Below, one piece after another: positions 52,505 through 61,203 of a DNA stretch of 64,000 nucleotides. Source of the stretch: Pyruvatibacter mobilis. GTDB taxonomy: Bacteria > Pseudomonadota > Alphaproteobacteria > CGMCC-115125. The position numbers and the translations under genes were made by a program. The DNA lies in assembly GCF_012848855.1 (NCBI RefSeq), contig NZ_CP051630.1, positions 3,017,501-3,081,500 of the forward strand, given 5' to 3'. Numbering within the stretch: position 1 is the first letter of the stretch; every line of letters starts with the position of its first letter. A model generated the notes under the pieces. That model saw only the letters and a list, made by a program, of their open reading frames with translations, did no database searches and had not been told where the DNA came from.

Positions 52505-52765
52505 ATGTCACAGCCTCATATTCATGCAAGCCATCCTGCCATCATCGCCAGGCTCAAACGTGCCAACGGGCATCTGCGCGCGGTCATCGGCATGATCGAG
52601 CATGGCCGTCCCTGTCTCGATGTGGCGCAGCAGCTTCACGCAGTTGAGCGTGCTGTTGCCAATGCAAAGCAGCTTCTTATCCATGACCACATGGATCACT
52701 GTCTTGATAGCGACAGTTCGGACGCGGACCGCGCCGAACTCAAAGCCATCACCCGCTATCTCTAG
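52505..52765 (+). CDS. CsoR/RcnR-family metal-sensing repressor (InrS-like)
   Basis: 86 aa, all-helical DUF156 family. The metal fingerprint reads His5, Cys37, His62, Cys66 (H-C-H-C; spacing 32, 25 and 4). This is the pattern of the nickel sensor InrS; copper CsoR has x-C-H-C and RcnR H-C-H-H. Seen stretches: MSQPHIHASH, GRPCLDVAQQL and HDHMDHCLD. Nickel is the best inference, supported by the NreB/NrsD-like exporter next door. The operator lies immediately upstream. Confidence 0.88.
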   Translation: MSQPHIHASHPAIIARLKRANGHLRAVIGMIEHGRPCLDVAQQLHAVERAVANAKQLLIHDHMDHCLDSDSSDADRAELKAITRYL

Positions 52766-52775
52766 GCGCTGCTCC

Positions 52776-54146
52776 ATGCTGGCCATTCTTGCGAATTCTA
52801 CGTACCGGCACCTTTTTGCAGCTCAGATTGTTGCCCTTCTGGGAACGGGGCTCGCCACGGTGGCACTTGGTCTGCTGGCCTATGATCTGTCGGGGGCAGA
52901 TGCCGGTTTGGTGCTGGGCATGATTTTCACCATCAAGATGGTGGCCTATGTGCTGATTGCGCCCATTGCCGGGGCATTCGCCGATCGCATGCCGCGCCGT
53001 GCATTGCTCGTTGCGTTGGATCTTGTACGGGGGGCGGCGGCGCTGGCACTCCCGTTCGTCAGCGAGCTTTGGCAGGTCTTTGCGCTTGTTTTTGTTCTTC
53101 AATCCGCGTCGGCGGCCTTCACACCGACATTCCAGGCAATAATTCCTGACATTCTACAGGATGAATCGGCCTATACGCGGGCGCTGTCGCTGTCACGGTT
53201 GGCTTATGATCTGGAGAACATCATCAGCCCGACACTGGCTGCCATGTTGCTTCTAGTGGTGTCCTACGACCTGTTGTTTGCTGGCACTGCATTGGGGTTC
53301 GTCGCTTCCGCATTGCTCGTTGTAAGCGTGACGCTGCCGCGGCCGGCGCAGGGTGGGGGCACGGGTGAAGTGTCTCAGCCCCGGCGTGGCATTTATGACC
53401 GCACGACTCGCGGCCTGCGGATTTTTCTCGCCACCCCGCGATTGCGCGGCCTGCTGGCGCTGACGCTCGCAGCCTCCGCCGGCGGGGCCATGGTGCTCGT
53501 CAACAGCGTTGTACTGGTACAGGCAGGACCGGGCATTGGGTTGGGATTTGGTGAAAGCGGCGTTGCCTGGGCGCTTGCGGCCTTCGGCGGCGGCTCCATG
53601 CTGGCGGCCCTGCTGCTGCCACCCGTTCTTGATCGGTTGCCGGACCGCCTGGTCATGCTGGCCGCTGCTGGCTGGATTGTATGTGTGCTGAGTGGGTTTG
53701 CTGTTCTTCTGAGCGCGGTGGGGCTGGGCTGGGTGATGCTTCTCGTGGCATGGGCGCTGGTCGGGCTCGGCTACTCAACCGTTCTGACCCCGTCCGGACG
53801 TCTGCTGCGACGTTCCTCACATGCTGAGGACCGGCCAGCGGTCTTTGCTGCTCAGTTTGCCCTCAGCCATCTGTGCTGGCTTGTTGCCTACCCGCTCGCG
53901 GGCGCGCTGATGACCGTGTTCGGCGCGCAGGCGGCGCTTCTGACGTTGGCAACCATAGCCCTTGCGGCCACCATTGCGGCAGCGCGCCTCTGGCTTCGTG
54001 ATGATCCTGAGCACGTGACCCATACCCACCCTGATCTGCCGGTCAGTCATCCGCATCTGCGTGGCGGCGCGCATGGTGCGCACAGCCATGCCTATGTCAT
54101 CGACGACCTGCACCGTCGCTGGCCGAGAAACGCCGCGTACGAGTAG
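52776..54146 (+). CDS. nreB: MFS nickel exporter with His-rich tail (NreB/NrsD-like)
   Basis: 456 aa. Major facilitator with 11-12 helices: YRHLFAAQIVALLGTGLATVALGLLAYDLSG at the start, GAFADRMPRRALLVALD (loop 2-3 motif), and WVMLLVAWALVGLGYSTVLTPSGRLLRR. The last 48 residues hold nine histidines (HVTHTHPD, SHPHLRGGAHGAHSH), as in NreB and NrsD, which pump nickel out. Ten bases after the sensor gene, so one operon. The C-terminal His tail likely binds the cation. Symbol is by similarity. Confidence 0.82.
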   Translation: MLAILANSTYRHLFAAQIVALLGTGLATVALGLLAYDLSGADAGLVLGMIFTIKMVAYVLIAPIAGAFADRMPRRALLVALDLVRGAAALALPFVSELWQVFALVFVLQSASAAFTPTFQAIIPDILQDESAYTRALSLSRLAYDLENIISPTLAAMLLLVVSYDLLFAGTALGFVASALLVVSVTLPRPAQGGGTGEVSQPRRGIYDRTTRGLRIFLATPRLRGLLALTLAASAGGAMVLVNSVVLVQAGPGIGLGFGESGVAWALAAFGGGSMLAALLLPPVLDRLPDRLVMLAAAGWIVCVLSGFAVLLSAVGLGWVMLLVAWALVGLGYSTVLTPSGRLLRRSSHAEDRPAVFAAQFALSHLCWLVAYPLAGALMTVFGAQAALLTLATIALAATIAAARLWLRDDPEHVTHTHPDLPVSHPHLRGGAHGAHSHAYVIDDLHRRWPRNAAYE

Positions 54147-54210
54147 GGCACGAGCATGTCGGGTCATCCAGGACTCGAAGCGGTTTCTATCCGACCTGGG
54201 CAAAAAACTC

Positions 54211-54326
54211 GTGGAGCACCCCAAGACAGAAAACCGGGGCGTAACCAGCTCGACTGAGAGGGGAAGTGGTGGAGCACCCCAAAACAAAAAACCGAGGCGC
54301 AACCAGTCCGACTGAAAGGATAAGTG
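54211..54326. repeat. 58-bp tandem repeats of tRNA-Ala 3' end
   Basis: Two units (54211-54268 and 54269-54326), about 84 percent identical (9 differences in 58). Each begins with GTGGAGC, the complement of the tRNA-Ala 3' end (GCTCCAC). A third copy of that motif at 54327 is the tRNA itself, exactly 58 bases on. On the tRNA strand the tail is thus tRNA 3' end plus spacer, repeated twice. It resembles the rtT-type repeats after E. coli tyrT, or remnants of attachment-site duplication. Confidence 0.7.
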
Positions 54327-54400
54327 GTGGAGCCGAGGGGAATCGAACCCCTGACCTCAGCAGTGCGATTGCTGCGCTCTCCCATCTGAGCTACGGCCCC
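54325..54400 (-). tRNA. tRNA-Ala(CGC)
   Basis: Complete, 76 nt with CCA. Acceptor GGGGCCG pairs with CGGCTCC (one G-U), D-arm GCTC/GAGC, anticodon arm CAGCA-ATCGCAC-TGCTG (anticodon CGC, reads GCG), T-arm GGGG-TTCGATT-CCCC. Its 3' end faces the nickel cluster and abuts the 58-bp repeats. Confidence 0.95.
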
Positions 54401-54591
54401 GTTGCGCGTCTCCGGCTGGGAATGTGCCGGGCGGGCATTTGCCGGTTTGGCAAGGGCGGCATTTAGGGTCTCCCGACGCCGGCTGTCAAGGTGGCGGCAG
54501 AGCGTGCGCCGGTCCCCCGGCTGTGGCATGGAAGGGGCGGGAATTCACGTCATCACAGGCCCCGTGCACGGCCGTTTCTCAGGACTGACGA

Positions 54592-54867
54592 ATGGATCTG
54601 GCAGGCCTTGTGCCCTATGCGGAGGTGGTTGGCGCGCTTGCGGCCGTTCTCACCTCCATCTCCTTTCTGCCGCAGGTGTGGAAGACCGTGAAAACGCGCC
54701 ACGCGGATGATTTTTCGTGGGGGTGGCTGGCGGCCTTCGGTGCCGGTGTGGCGATGTGGGCGTTTTACGGCCTGATCCTCGGCGCGCCGTCGATCATCCT
54801 CAACAACATCCTGGTAAGGCTCTGCGTGGCGGTGATGGCGTGGATCAAGTTCACCGCCCGCAGATGA
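54592..54867 (+). CDS. SemiSWEET transporter
   Basis: 91 aa with three helices. The PQ motif in AVLTSISFLPQVWKTVKTRHADDFSWGW and the NN motif in APSIILNNILVRL identify a SemiSWEET (MtN3/saliva half) transporter. These dimerise and pass sugars by facilitated diffusion. Stands alone; the substrate is not predictable. Confidence 0.93.
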   Translation: MDLAGLVPYAEVVGALAAVLTSISFLPQVWKTVKTRHADDFSWGWLAAFGAGVAMWAFYGLILGAPSIILNNILVRLCVAVMAWIKFTARR

Positions 54868-55001
54868 CGCGCCCGGCCGGAATGGTCACTTTCTGAAGAT
54901 CCGGCCTCTCGCAGGGCCGCTTGTGGCCTATGCCGCCTTGCGTCCGCAGGGCGGCGCAAGTACATGTGGAATCACGAAATTTCACATGTCTGGACGGGTC
55001 G

Positions 55002-55280
55002 ATGCAGGTTCTTGCAGAAGTCGCGCTTCTTATCCTCAACCTTGCCTGGTGGGTGGTCATCATCAGCGTCATCATGAGCTGGCTGATCGCCTTCAACGTG
55101 CTGGATACGCGCAACCGCGTCGTCTACCAGATCGCCGACATGCTCTACCGGCTGACCGAGCCTGTCTACCAGCCGATCCGCAACATGCTGCCGGCGATGG
55201 GCGGGATCGACCTGTCGCCGCTGATCGTGCTGATCGCCATCTTCGCCCTGCAGCGCGCCATCATCATCTACATGCTGTGA
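55002..55280 (+). CDS. YggT family membrane protein
   Basis: 92 aa with two helices ([27 protein letters not shown] and [19 protein letters not shown]). The YggT core is [25 protein letters not shown]. Role unclear; linked to osmotic-stress tolerance and cell-envelope organisation. The ATG at 55002 ([10 protein letters not shown]) matches family starts; the ribosome-binding site is weak. Followed 76 bases later by folD. Confidence 0.93.
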   Translation: MQVLAEVALLILNLAWWVVIISVIMSWLIAFNVLDTRNRVVYQIADMLYRLTEPVYQPIRNMLPAMGGIDLSPLIVLIAIFALQRAIIIYML

Positions 55281-55356
55281 CGCCTGCCTGATCCGCTCTG
55301 CCTTCTTTCTTCCGCCGCATATCGCCGCCAGACGGCCAAGACAGGACCGCCCGCCC

Positions 55357-56250
55357 ATGCCCGCCACGCTGATTGACGGCAAACACTATTCCGCCGAGGT
55401 CAAGGCGCGGGTCGCTGTGGGCGTCGAGGCGCTCAAGGCGCAGCACGGCATCACCCCGGCGCTGGCGGTGGTGCTGGTGGGCGAGGACCCGGCCTCAAAG
55501 GTCTATGTGGCCTCCAAGGGCCGGGCCTGTGCCGAAGTCGGCATACGCTCCATCGAGCACCGCCTGCCGGAGACCACCAGCGAGGACAAGCTGCTGGCGC
55601 TGGTCCGCCAGCTCAATGACGACCCCGAAGTCAGCGGCATCCTGGTTCAGTTCCCGGTACCGGCGCAGATTTCCCAGCAGGCGGTGATCAACACCATCGA
55701 TCCGCTCAAGGATGTGGACGGGCTGCACCCGCTCAATGCCGGGCGGCTGGCCAGCGGGCTGGATGCCATGGTGCCCTGCACGCCGTATGGCGCCTATCTG
55801 ATGCTCAAGGGCGTGCGGGATGATCTCTCGGGCCTCAAGGCGCTGGTGATCGGCCGGTCCAACCTGGTCGGCAAGCCGGTGGCGCAGCTGCTGCTGAAAG
55901 AGAACTGCACCGTCACCATGGCGCATTCGCGCACCAAGGATCTGCGGGCCGAGGCGCGGGCGGCGGACATTCTGGTGGCCGCCATCGGCCGTCCGCATTT
56001 CGTCCAGGCGGACTGGGTGAAGCCCGGCGCGCTGGTGATCGATGTGGGCATCAACCGCATTCCGGCGCCGGAGAAGGGCGAGGGCAAGACGCGGCTGGTG
56101 GGCGACGTGGATTTCACGCCCGCCTCGGAGATCGCCGGGGCTATCACCCCGGTGCCCGGCGGTGTCGGGCTGATGACGGTGGCCTGCCTGATGCGCAACA
56201 CGCTGATCGCCGCGCACCGGCAGGCGGGCCTCGCCGACCCGGCGGTTTGA
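55357..56250 (+). CDS. folD: Bifunctional methylene-THF dehydrogenase/cyclohydrolase
   Basis: 297 aa. It interconverts 5,10-methylene-, methenyl- and 10-formyl-tetrahydrofolate. Motifs: [25 protein letters not shown] (catalytic Lys), [44 protein letters not shown] (NADP site), and [20 protein letters not shown]. Follows YggT; 38 bases before the aldo/keto reductase. Confidence 0.97.
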   Translation: MPATLIDGKHYSAEVKARVAVGVEALKAQHGITPALAVVLVGEDPASKVYVASKGRACAEVGIRSIEHRLPETTSEDKLLALVRQLNDDPEVSGILVQFPVPAQISQQAVINTIDPLKDVDGLHPLNAGRLASGLDAMVPCTPYGAYLMLKGVRDDLSGLKALVIGRSNLVGKPVAQLLLKENCTVTMAHSRTKDLRAEARAADILVAAIGRPHFVQADWVKPGALVIDVGINRIPAPEKGEGKTRLVGDVDFTPASEIAGAITPVPGGVGLMTVACLMRNTLIAAHRQAGLADPAV

Positions 56251-56288
56251 GCACGGCCCTTTAACTCCCATTTTCCAAGGAGCGGCAC

Positions 56289-57317
56289 ATGCAGACACGG
56301 CAGCTAGGATCGCTCTGGCCCGTCAGCGCGCTCACCCTCGGCGGCGGCGGGCTCGGCCAGCTCTGGGGAGAAACCTCCCGCGAGGAAGCGGTGGCCACGG
56401 CGCGGGCCGCGGTCGAGGGCGGTATCACCCTGCTTGATATGGCCCCGGGCTACGGGCGCGGTGAGGCTGAGCAGGTCATTGGCGCGGCCTTCGACGGCGC
56501 GCTGCCTGACGGTGTGCGCGTCACCACCAAGTGCCAGCTCGGCTCCCCGCCGGCTGACAAGATTGCCGCGGAGCTTGAGCGCAAGCTAGTGCGGTCGCTG
56601 GAAACGATGAAGGTCGAACGGGCGGACATCTATTTCCTGCATTCGAATATCTGCCCGGATGATTACGAGTATGCCCGCAACGCGGAGACGCAGCACCGCT
56701 GGGCGACGCGGTTTTCTCTCTATACGGACCACGTGATCCCCGCCATGGAAGCCCTGAAGGAAAAGGGGCTGATCGGTGCCTGGGGCATTACGGGGACGGG
56801 CCTGCCGCGCGCGGTGATGGATGCCCTGCGCCATGAAGTGAAACCCGATGCCGTCCAGGCTGTCGCCAATCTGATGGATTCCGCCGGCGACATGCGCAGC
56901 TATGAAGAGCCCGCAGAGCCGCGCAACATCATCCGCACGGCAAAGAACAATGATGTGGGCGTGCTGGGCATCCGCGCCGTGCAGGCAGGCGCGCTGACGG
57001 CGGCGATCGACCGCGCCCTGCCCGCCGACAATGCCAATGTGGCCGACTACAAGAAGGCCGAGCCGTTCCGTGCCCTGTGCGCGGAACTGGGCGAAGACCC
57101 GGCCGTGGTGGCGCATCGCTATGCACTGGGCATGGAAGGGGTGGACAGCGTCATTCTCGGGGTCAAGAACCGCGACGAGCTGGCCATGCTGCTGCGCGCC
57201 GAGGAACGTGGGCCGCTTGAGGATGACGTAAGGGCGAAGGTTGATGCCCTGCGGCTCAACTTCCAGATCCCGCGCATCCCTCTTGAAGAAATCTCCCTGG
57301 AGGATCTGACGCGGTGA
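56289..57317 (+). CDS. Aldo/keto reductase
   Basis: 342 aa TIM-barrel reductase. Catalytic tetrad as Asp and Tyr in LLDMAPGYGRGEAEQVIG, Lys in VTTKCQLGSP, and His in IYFLHSNICPDD. Likely NADPH-dependent reduction of an aldehyde or ketone. AAGGAG six bases before the ATG. The stop overlaps the next gene's GTG start (GTGA), so the two are coupled. Confidence 0.93.
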   Translation: MQTRQLGSLWPVSALTLGGGGLGQLWGETSREEAVATARAAVEGGITLLDMAPGYGRGEAEQVIGAAFDGALPDGVRVTTKCQLGSPPADKIAAELERKLVRSLETMKVERADIYFLHSNICPDDYEYARNAETQHRWATRFSLYTDHVIPAMEALKEKGLIGAWGITGTGLPRAVMDALRHEVKPDAVQAVANLMDSAGDMRSYEEPAEPRNIIRTAKNNDVGVLGIRAVQAGALTAAIDRALPADNANVADYKKAEPFRALCAELGEDPAVVAHRYALGMEGVDSVILGVKNRDELAMLLRAEERGPLEDDVRAKVDALRLNFQIPRIPLEEISLEDLTR

Positions 57318-58843
57318 TACAGCGCGCGCTCAGGCTTCTGGCGGCAGGCGTCCTGATGGTGGCGGGCGCGGGCACTGCTGCGGCTGATACGGGCATGCTT
57401 ACCTGGACGGTTGAGGAAACCGCGCAGGCGCTTGATGCCTTCGTGCCGCGCCTGATGGACGAGAACGACGTTCCCGGTGCGCAGGTGGCATTGATGCGCA
57501 ATGGCCGCCTTGTCTATGAGCGGGCCTTCGGTGTCGACAATGTCATCGGCCGCACGCCGGTGACGCCGGACACGGTCTTCGAGGCAGCGTCGCTCTCCAA
57601 GCCCGTCACCGCGCATGTGGCCATGCAGCTGGTGGCGGCGGGCAAGCTGCGGCTCGACAAGGATGTGGGCCTCGGCGTTGAACCGGCCTGGCTTGAAGCC
57701 AATGAGGACGGGCGTGTACCGCCGGTCACGCTGGAACAGATCCTCACCCACCGGTCGGGCCTCACCAACGACATCCGCCGCAGCACCCATGCGCTGGTGA
57801 CTGAGCCCGGCGGTGCGTTCGCCTATTCCGGGGAAGGCTTCGGTTATCTGGGCTATGCCATCAGCGCCTATGAGCAGGCACCCTTCGCGCAGGTGGCGCG
57901 CGACCGGGTGTTTGCCCCCCTCGGCATGGCCACGTCCGGCTTCGAGGTGGCGCCGGAGCGCATGGGCGCGATGGCGACGGGGCATGTGCCCTTGTGGGTG
58001 CCGCTGGCGCTCGTTTTTGTGCCGTTCCTCGCCGTGTTTGTCGTCGGCGGTATCGTCACCTTCTTCGTGGTGCGGCTGGTGTTGCAGCACCCGCATATGG
58101 AAGCAGGCAGCCTGGTGTTTCCGGCCATTCTCGGCGGCATCGCCGCCTTCGTCGCGGTGCTGGAGCTTGTCGGCCTCGGCCTGCTGACTGCCGTGTTCCT
58201 CATTACCCTGATCTTCCTGCTCTTCGTCGCCCTTGCCGCCATTCTGTGGCGGCTGGTGTTCCACCTGCTGGGCTTCACCCGTGAGCGGCCGGGCATGGTC
58301 ATGCGGCGTGATGATGCGGCCATGGGCGGCGGCTGGACGCGGGTGGCGCTGGTGCTCGGCGTCCTGTCGCTGACGCCGTTCCTGTTCCGCAGCGTGCCGG
58401 TGCCGCTCAGGGCAGCAGGCGACGTGCACCCGGCATCCTCCCTGCGCACCTCGGCAGGCGACATGGCGCGGTTCGCCGACGAGATGATGACGCCGAGCCT
58501 GCTTGCCGTCAGCGATTTGCGTGAGATGACGCGTCCGCGCGTCAAGGTGGGGCACGGGGCGGAGGACGGCCTGGCCTGGGGGCTCGGCATCGGCGTGCGC
58601 GACCGCCGCCTGCCGGACGGGGAAACCCAGCGTACCCTGTGGCAGTGGGGCTCCAATCCCGGCTATGCCAGCATCCTGGTAATCGAGCCGCGCGCCAAGA
58701 CGGCCCTGGTGGTGCTCACCAATGCGCAGACCGGCGGCGACATGGCCCAGGAGCTGGCGGCGCATGTGTTCGGCGGGCTGGAGGAATTTCAGCGCGGCGA
58801 CATGTGGATCGTCCCCTTTGATGCCGTCGCGCCGATGTTCTGA
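57314..58843 (+). CDS. Serine hydrolase (beta-lactamase-like) with inserted membrane domain
   Basis: 509 aa from a GTG (57314). Signal or anchor at the N terminus (LLAAGVLMVAGAGTAAA). Class C-type motifs: S93-x-x-K96 in EAASLSKPVTA, Tyr171 in FAYSGEGFGYLG, and WQWGSNPGY near residue 440 for the third motif. Between ATGHVP (about 221) and HPASSLRTSAGDMARF (about 372) there is an insertion of about 150 residues with four hydrophobic helices (about 228-257, 266-290, 293-316, 343-358). Normally this gap is about 15-25 residues. Target may be a peptide or ester outside the membrane. Confidence 0.87.
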   Translation: MIQRALRLLAAGVLMVAGAGTAAADTGMLTWTVEETAQALDAFVPRLMDENDVPGAQVALMRNGRLVYERAFGVDNVIGRTPVTPDTVFEAASLSKPVTAHVAMQLVAAGKLRLDKDVGLGVEPAWLEANEDGRVPPVTLEQILTHRSGLTNDIRRSTHALVTEPGGAFAYSGEGFGYLGYAISAYEQAPFAQVARDRVFAPLGMATSGFEVAPERMGAMATGHVPLWVPLALVFVPFLAVFVVGGIVTFFVVRLVLQHPHMEAGSLVFPAILGGIAAFVAVLELVGLGLLTAVFLITLIFLLFVALAAILWRLVFHLLGFTRERPGMVMRRDDAAMGGGWTRVALVLGVLSLTPFLFRSVPVPLRAAGDVHPASSLRTSAGDMARFADEMMTPSLLAVSDLREMTRPRVKVGHGAEDGLAWGLGIGVRDRRLPDGETQRTLWQWGSNPGYASILVIEPRAKTALVVLTNAQTGGDMAQELAAHVFGGLEEFQRGDMWIVPFDAVAPMF

Positions 58844-58849
58844 CGGTCA

Positions 58850-58873
58850 GGCGGCCTGAAGGATCAGGCCGCC
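58850..58873. terminator. Hairpin between convergent genes
   Basis: Perfect 10-bp stem GGCGGCCTGA/TCAGGCCGCC with loop AGGA between the serine hydrolase and the convergent saccharopine-dehydrogenase-like gene. No T-run on either side, so any termination is weak or Rho-assisted. Confidence 0.5.
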
Positions 58874-58881
58874 GTCACGCC

Positions 58882-59871
58882 TCACGACTCTTCCACCGTC
58901 ACACCCAGCGCGCGCAGCTCCGCCATCGCCTCTCCTGCATCCAGGATTGCTTCCGGCATCAGCACTGCCGGGGCCGGCGCGGGCCGCTCATCGCCGCCGA
59001 CCGCGCGCCGGGTCGCAAGGGCTGCGCCGGTTGCGGTCAGTTCCGCCTGGCCGCGCGGGTCGGAGACGATGCGGGTGCGGGTGAGCTTTGCACCCGATGC
59101 ATCCGTGCCCTCGACGGTGATCTCCATGTCGTGGGAGGCCGCGCCGCCCGCCCGTGTGCCGCGGGAGGTGCCGATGCCGAGGCGGAATTCGATGTCGCGC
59201 GCGTGGGTGACGGCCCGCAGGCTCGGCACATCGAGCACGCTCATGGGGCGGGTCTCGATCGTTTCACCGGCAACCGGCACGCTTGCCACTTCCGCGTCCG
59301 GGTCCACCCAGCACCAGGCACCGTCGCGCAGCACCTGTGCCTTACCGAAGAAGCTGCCGGAATCTTCCAGCGTCATCGGGCCGATGGGGTCGGCCATGTC
59401 GAACAGGGCCGCGATAGAGATGCGATCCACGCGGTCGAACGCGCTCTGCACCAGGTCAAGGACGGCAAGGGTGGTGATGCCTGCCTGCCAGTGCGCGGTG
59501 GGGATCACGGGGGCCTGCAAGGTGCTGTTGCCGGTGCGCGCCAGCAGCGATGCCATATCATTGACTGAGCGTGTGATGCTCAGATGGGCGCAGCCGGTCT
59601 CAATGGCATGGGCGAGCAGCTGGTCATGGGGGTCCTGCAGGGCGCAGACCATGGCATCCAGCGGCCCGGCGGCGGCAAGGGCCGCGCGCGGGTCGGTGCT
59701 GTCCATGGTGCAGGCGGTGGCATTCCCCAGCTCGGCCACCAGCTCCGTCGCCTTGTCCGGGCTGCGGCCCGCGATCAGCAGGCGGGCGTCGGGCACCAGG
59801 CGGCGGATGTGGCGGGCGATGTGGCTGCCGACGAGGCCGTAGCCCCCGGCGATCAGTATGGTCTTGGTCAT
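58882..59871 (-). CDS. Saccharopine dehydrogenase-like NAD(P)-binding protein
   Basis: 329 aa. Rossmann motif MTKTILIAGGYGLVGSHIARHI; then PLDAMVCALQDPHDQLLAHAIETGCAHLSITRSV, as in the saccharopine dehydrogenase NADP-binding family. The C-terminal half is unlike true lysine-pathway enzymes, so substrate and reaction are unknown. The ATG at 59871 opens the fold; the GNAT gene upstream ends ten bases away. Confidence 0.85.
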   Translation of the reverse strand: MTKTILIAGGYGLVGSHIARHIRRLVPDARLLIAGRSPDKATELVAELGNATACTMDSTDPRAALAAAGPLDAMVCALQDPHDQLLAHAIETGCAHLSITRSVNDMASLLARTGNSTLQAPVIPTAHWQAGITTLAVLDLVQSAFDRVDRISIAALFDMADPIGPMTLEDSGSFFGKAQVLRDGAWCWVDPDAEVASVPVAGETIETRPMSVLDVPSLRAVTHARDIEFRLGIGTSRGTRAGGAASHDMEITVEGTDASGAKLTRTRIVSDPRGQAELTATGAALATRRAVGGDERPAPAPAVLMPEAILDAGEAMAELRALGVTVEES

Positions 59872-59881
59872 GGGACAGATC

Positions 59882-60514
59882 CTACAGGGTAATGGCCATG
59901 CGCATCTCCATCGGGATGCCATGGACGCGACAGGGTTCGGGGGCGATGGTTTCTGCCACGCAGGTCAGCCCCATGGCGGTGTAGAGGCCGACGGCCGGGT
60001 TGTCCGACAGCACATCCAGGTGAAGCGCGCGGTAGCCGCCGGCGCGGGCGCGATCGATGGCGCGCTGCAACAGCGCCTTGCCGATGCCGCGGCCGCGCTG
60101 GCTTTCCGGTACGGCGAGGGCCATCAGGTAATAGACGTCGGGCGGCACCCAGGCATTGAGGTAGCTGGCCTTGTCGGCCTTCTCGGCAATGGCTGTCAGG
60201 TCCTCGAAGGATACAGCGCCTGCTTTCATCGCTTCGGCCGCGGCTCCGGCGGTCGCGTCCCGGCGGGCGTAGAATTCCTCGCCCGCATACCCGATCTCGA
60301 TGCCCGCCATGGTGCTGCCGTCCATCACGACGCTTGCTGTCTCATGGGAGTAGAGAGTGCCGTCACCGCGCCAGGCGTGGCGGATGATGGGCGCCAGCCT
60401 GGCCATGCCGCCGAAGATGTAGTCATAGGAGGCAGGGCCTGTGGCGTAGATGAGGGCGGCTGCGTCATCCGCCGGCATGTCCGGGCGGCCGGGGCTGGCT
60501 GCGATCTCTGTCAT
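59882..60514 (-). CDS. GNAT family N-acetyltransferase
   Basis: 210 aa. GNAT motif in YYLMALAVPESQRGRGIGKALLQRAIDRARAGG (Q-x-x-G-x-G/A) and in LHLDVLSDNPAVGLYTAMGL. The N-terminal half is longer than minimal GNATs (YATGPASYDYIFGGMARLAP). Divergent from a TetR gene with a 15-bp palindrome between, so it is probably the regulated target. Substrate unknown. Confidence 0.9.
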   Translation of the reverse strand: MTEIAASPGRPDMPADDAAALIYATGPASYDYIFGGMARLAPIIRHAWRGDGTLYSHETASVVMDGSTMAGIEIGYAGEEFYARRDATAGAAAEAMKAGAVSFEDLTAIAEKADKASYLNAWVPPDVYYLMALAVPESQRGRGIGKALLQRAIDRARAGGYRALHLDVLSDNPAVGLYTAMGLTCVAETIAPEPCRVHGIPMEMRMAITL

Positions 60515-60525
60515 GGCATATCCAA

Positions 60526-60550
60526 TAAGTTACTATTCGTAAGTTACGAA
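60526..60550. promoter_or_regulatory. TetR operator candidate, 15-bp palindrome
   Basis: TTCGTAA-G-TTACGAA (60536-60550), perfect. TAAGTTAC also occurs twice with a 14-base period (60526-60533 and 60540-60547). It lies 12-36 bases upstream of the GNAT ATG and about 46 bases before the TetR ATG. Confidence 0.65.
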
Positions 60551-60596
60551 AAGTAGGATATGTAGTTCAGGCGACGAGTCAAGCAGGAGTGGATCA

Positions 60597-61187
60597 ATGG
60601 CGGCATCACAGCGCATGTCGAAGCCCGAGAGGCGGGCGCAGTTGCTGGAGGCGGCGGCGGCCATCGTGGCCGAGGCGGGCACCGAAGCACTGACGCTGCA
60701 GGCGGTGGCCGCGCGCGCCGGTGTCACCAAGCCCATCGCCTATGATCATTTCGGCTCCCGCGAGGGCGCGCTCATCGCGCTTTACCGGCGGCTCGATGAA
60801 GATCAAATGGCGGCCGCGCGTGACGTTCTGGCCAACGGGCCGGATACGCTGGAGGCGGTCTGTGAGGTGATTGCCGCGTCCTATATTCGCTGCTGCGTGC
60901 AGGTAGGGCCGGCCTATGCAGCCATTGCCGCAGCCCTTGAAGGATCAGACGCCATGCAGGCGGCCAAGGGTGAATTGCGGGAGGCCTATGTGTCCGGCAT
61001 TCACCAGGCATTGCGGCCCTTTGTCAGCCTGCCGCCGCAAAAGGCGCGGCTGGTGATCCTCGGGTTCCTTGGGGCGGCGGACGCGCTGGGGGCTGAGGCG
61101 GCGGCCCAAAGAACAACGCCCAAGCAGGCGGCTGACCTGCTTGGGCGCTTGATGTGTGACGGGCTGTCGGCCTGGCGGGCCGGATAG
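60597..61187 (+). CDS. TetR family transcriptional regulator
   Basis: 196 aa. Helix-turn-helix RRAQLLEAAAAIVAEAGTEALTLQAVAARAGVTKPIAYDHFGSREGAL (about residues 11-59). C-terminal TetR_C-type domain with Cys-rich SYIRCCVQVGP. Divergent from the GNAT gene; the palindrome at 60536-60550 is the likely site. Ends 16 bases before the convergent ppa stop. Confidence 0.93.
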   Translation: MAASQRMSKPERRAQLLEAAAAIVAEAGTEALTLQAVAARAGVTKPIAYDHFGSREGALIALYRRLDEDQMAAARDVLANGPDTLEAVCEVIAASYIRCCVQVGPAYAAIAAALEGSDAMQAAKGELREAYVSGIHQALRPFVSLPPQKARLVILGFLGAADALGAEAAAQRTTPKQAADLLGRLMCDGLSAWRAG

Positions 61188-61203
61188 CGCCCGGCCTTGC
61201 GTC

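Noticed and set aside
54211-54326. Repeats as a CRISPR array
   Set aside because: Units are contiguous with no unique spacers, the copy number is two, and no cas genes occur.
50518-54400. Nickel cluster as a complete genomic island
   Set aside because: The tRNA-proximal repeats are suggestive, but I see no integrase, no matching left end and no mobile gene. Kept only as a possibility.
57314-58843. Serine hydrolase as a clinical-type beta-lactamase
   Set aside because: It has the SxxK and Tyr motifs but an altered third motif and a membrane insertion. Such family members are usually peptidases or esterases, so resistance is not inferred.
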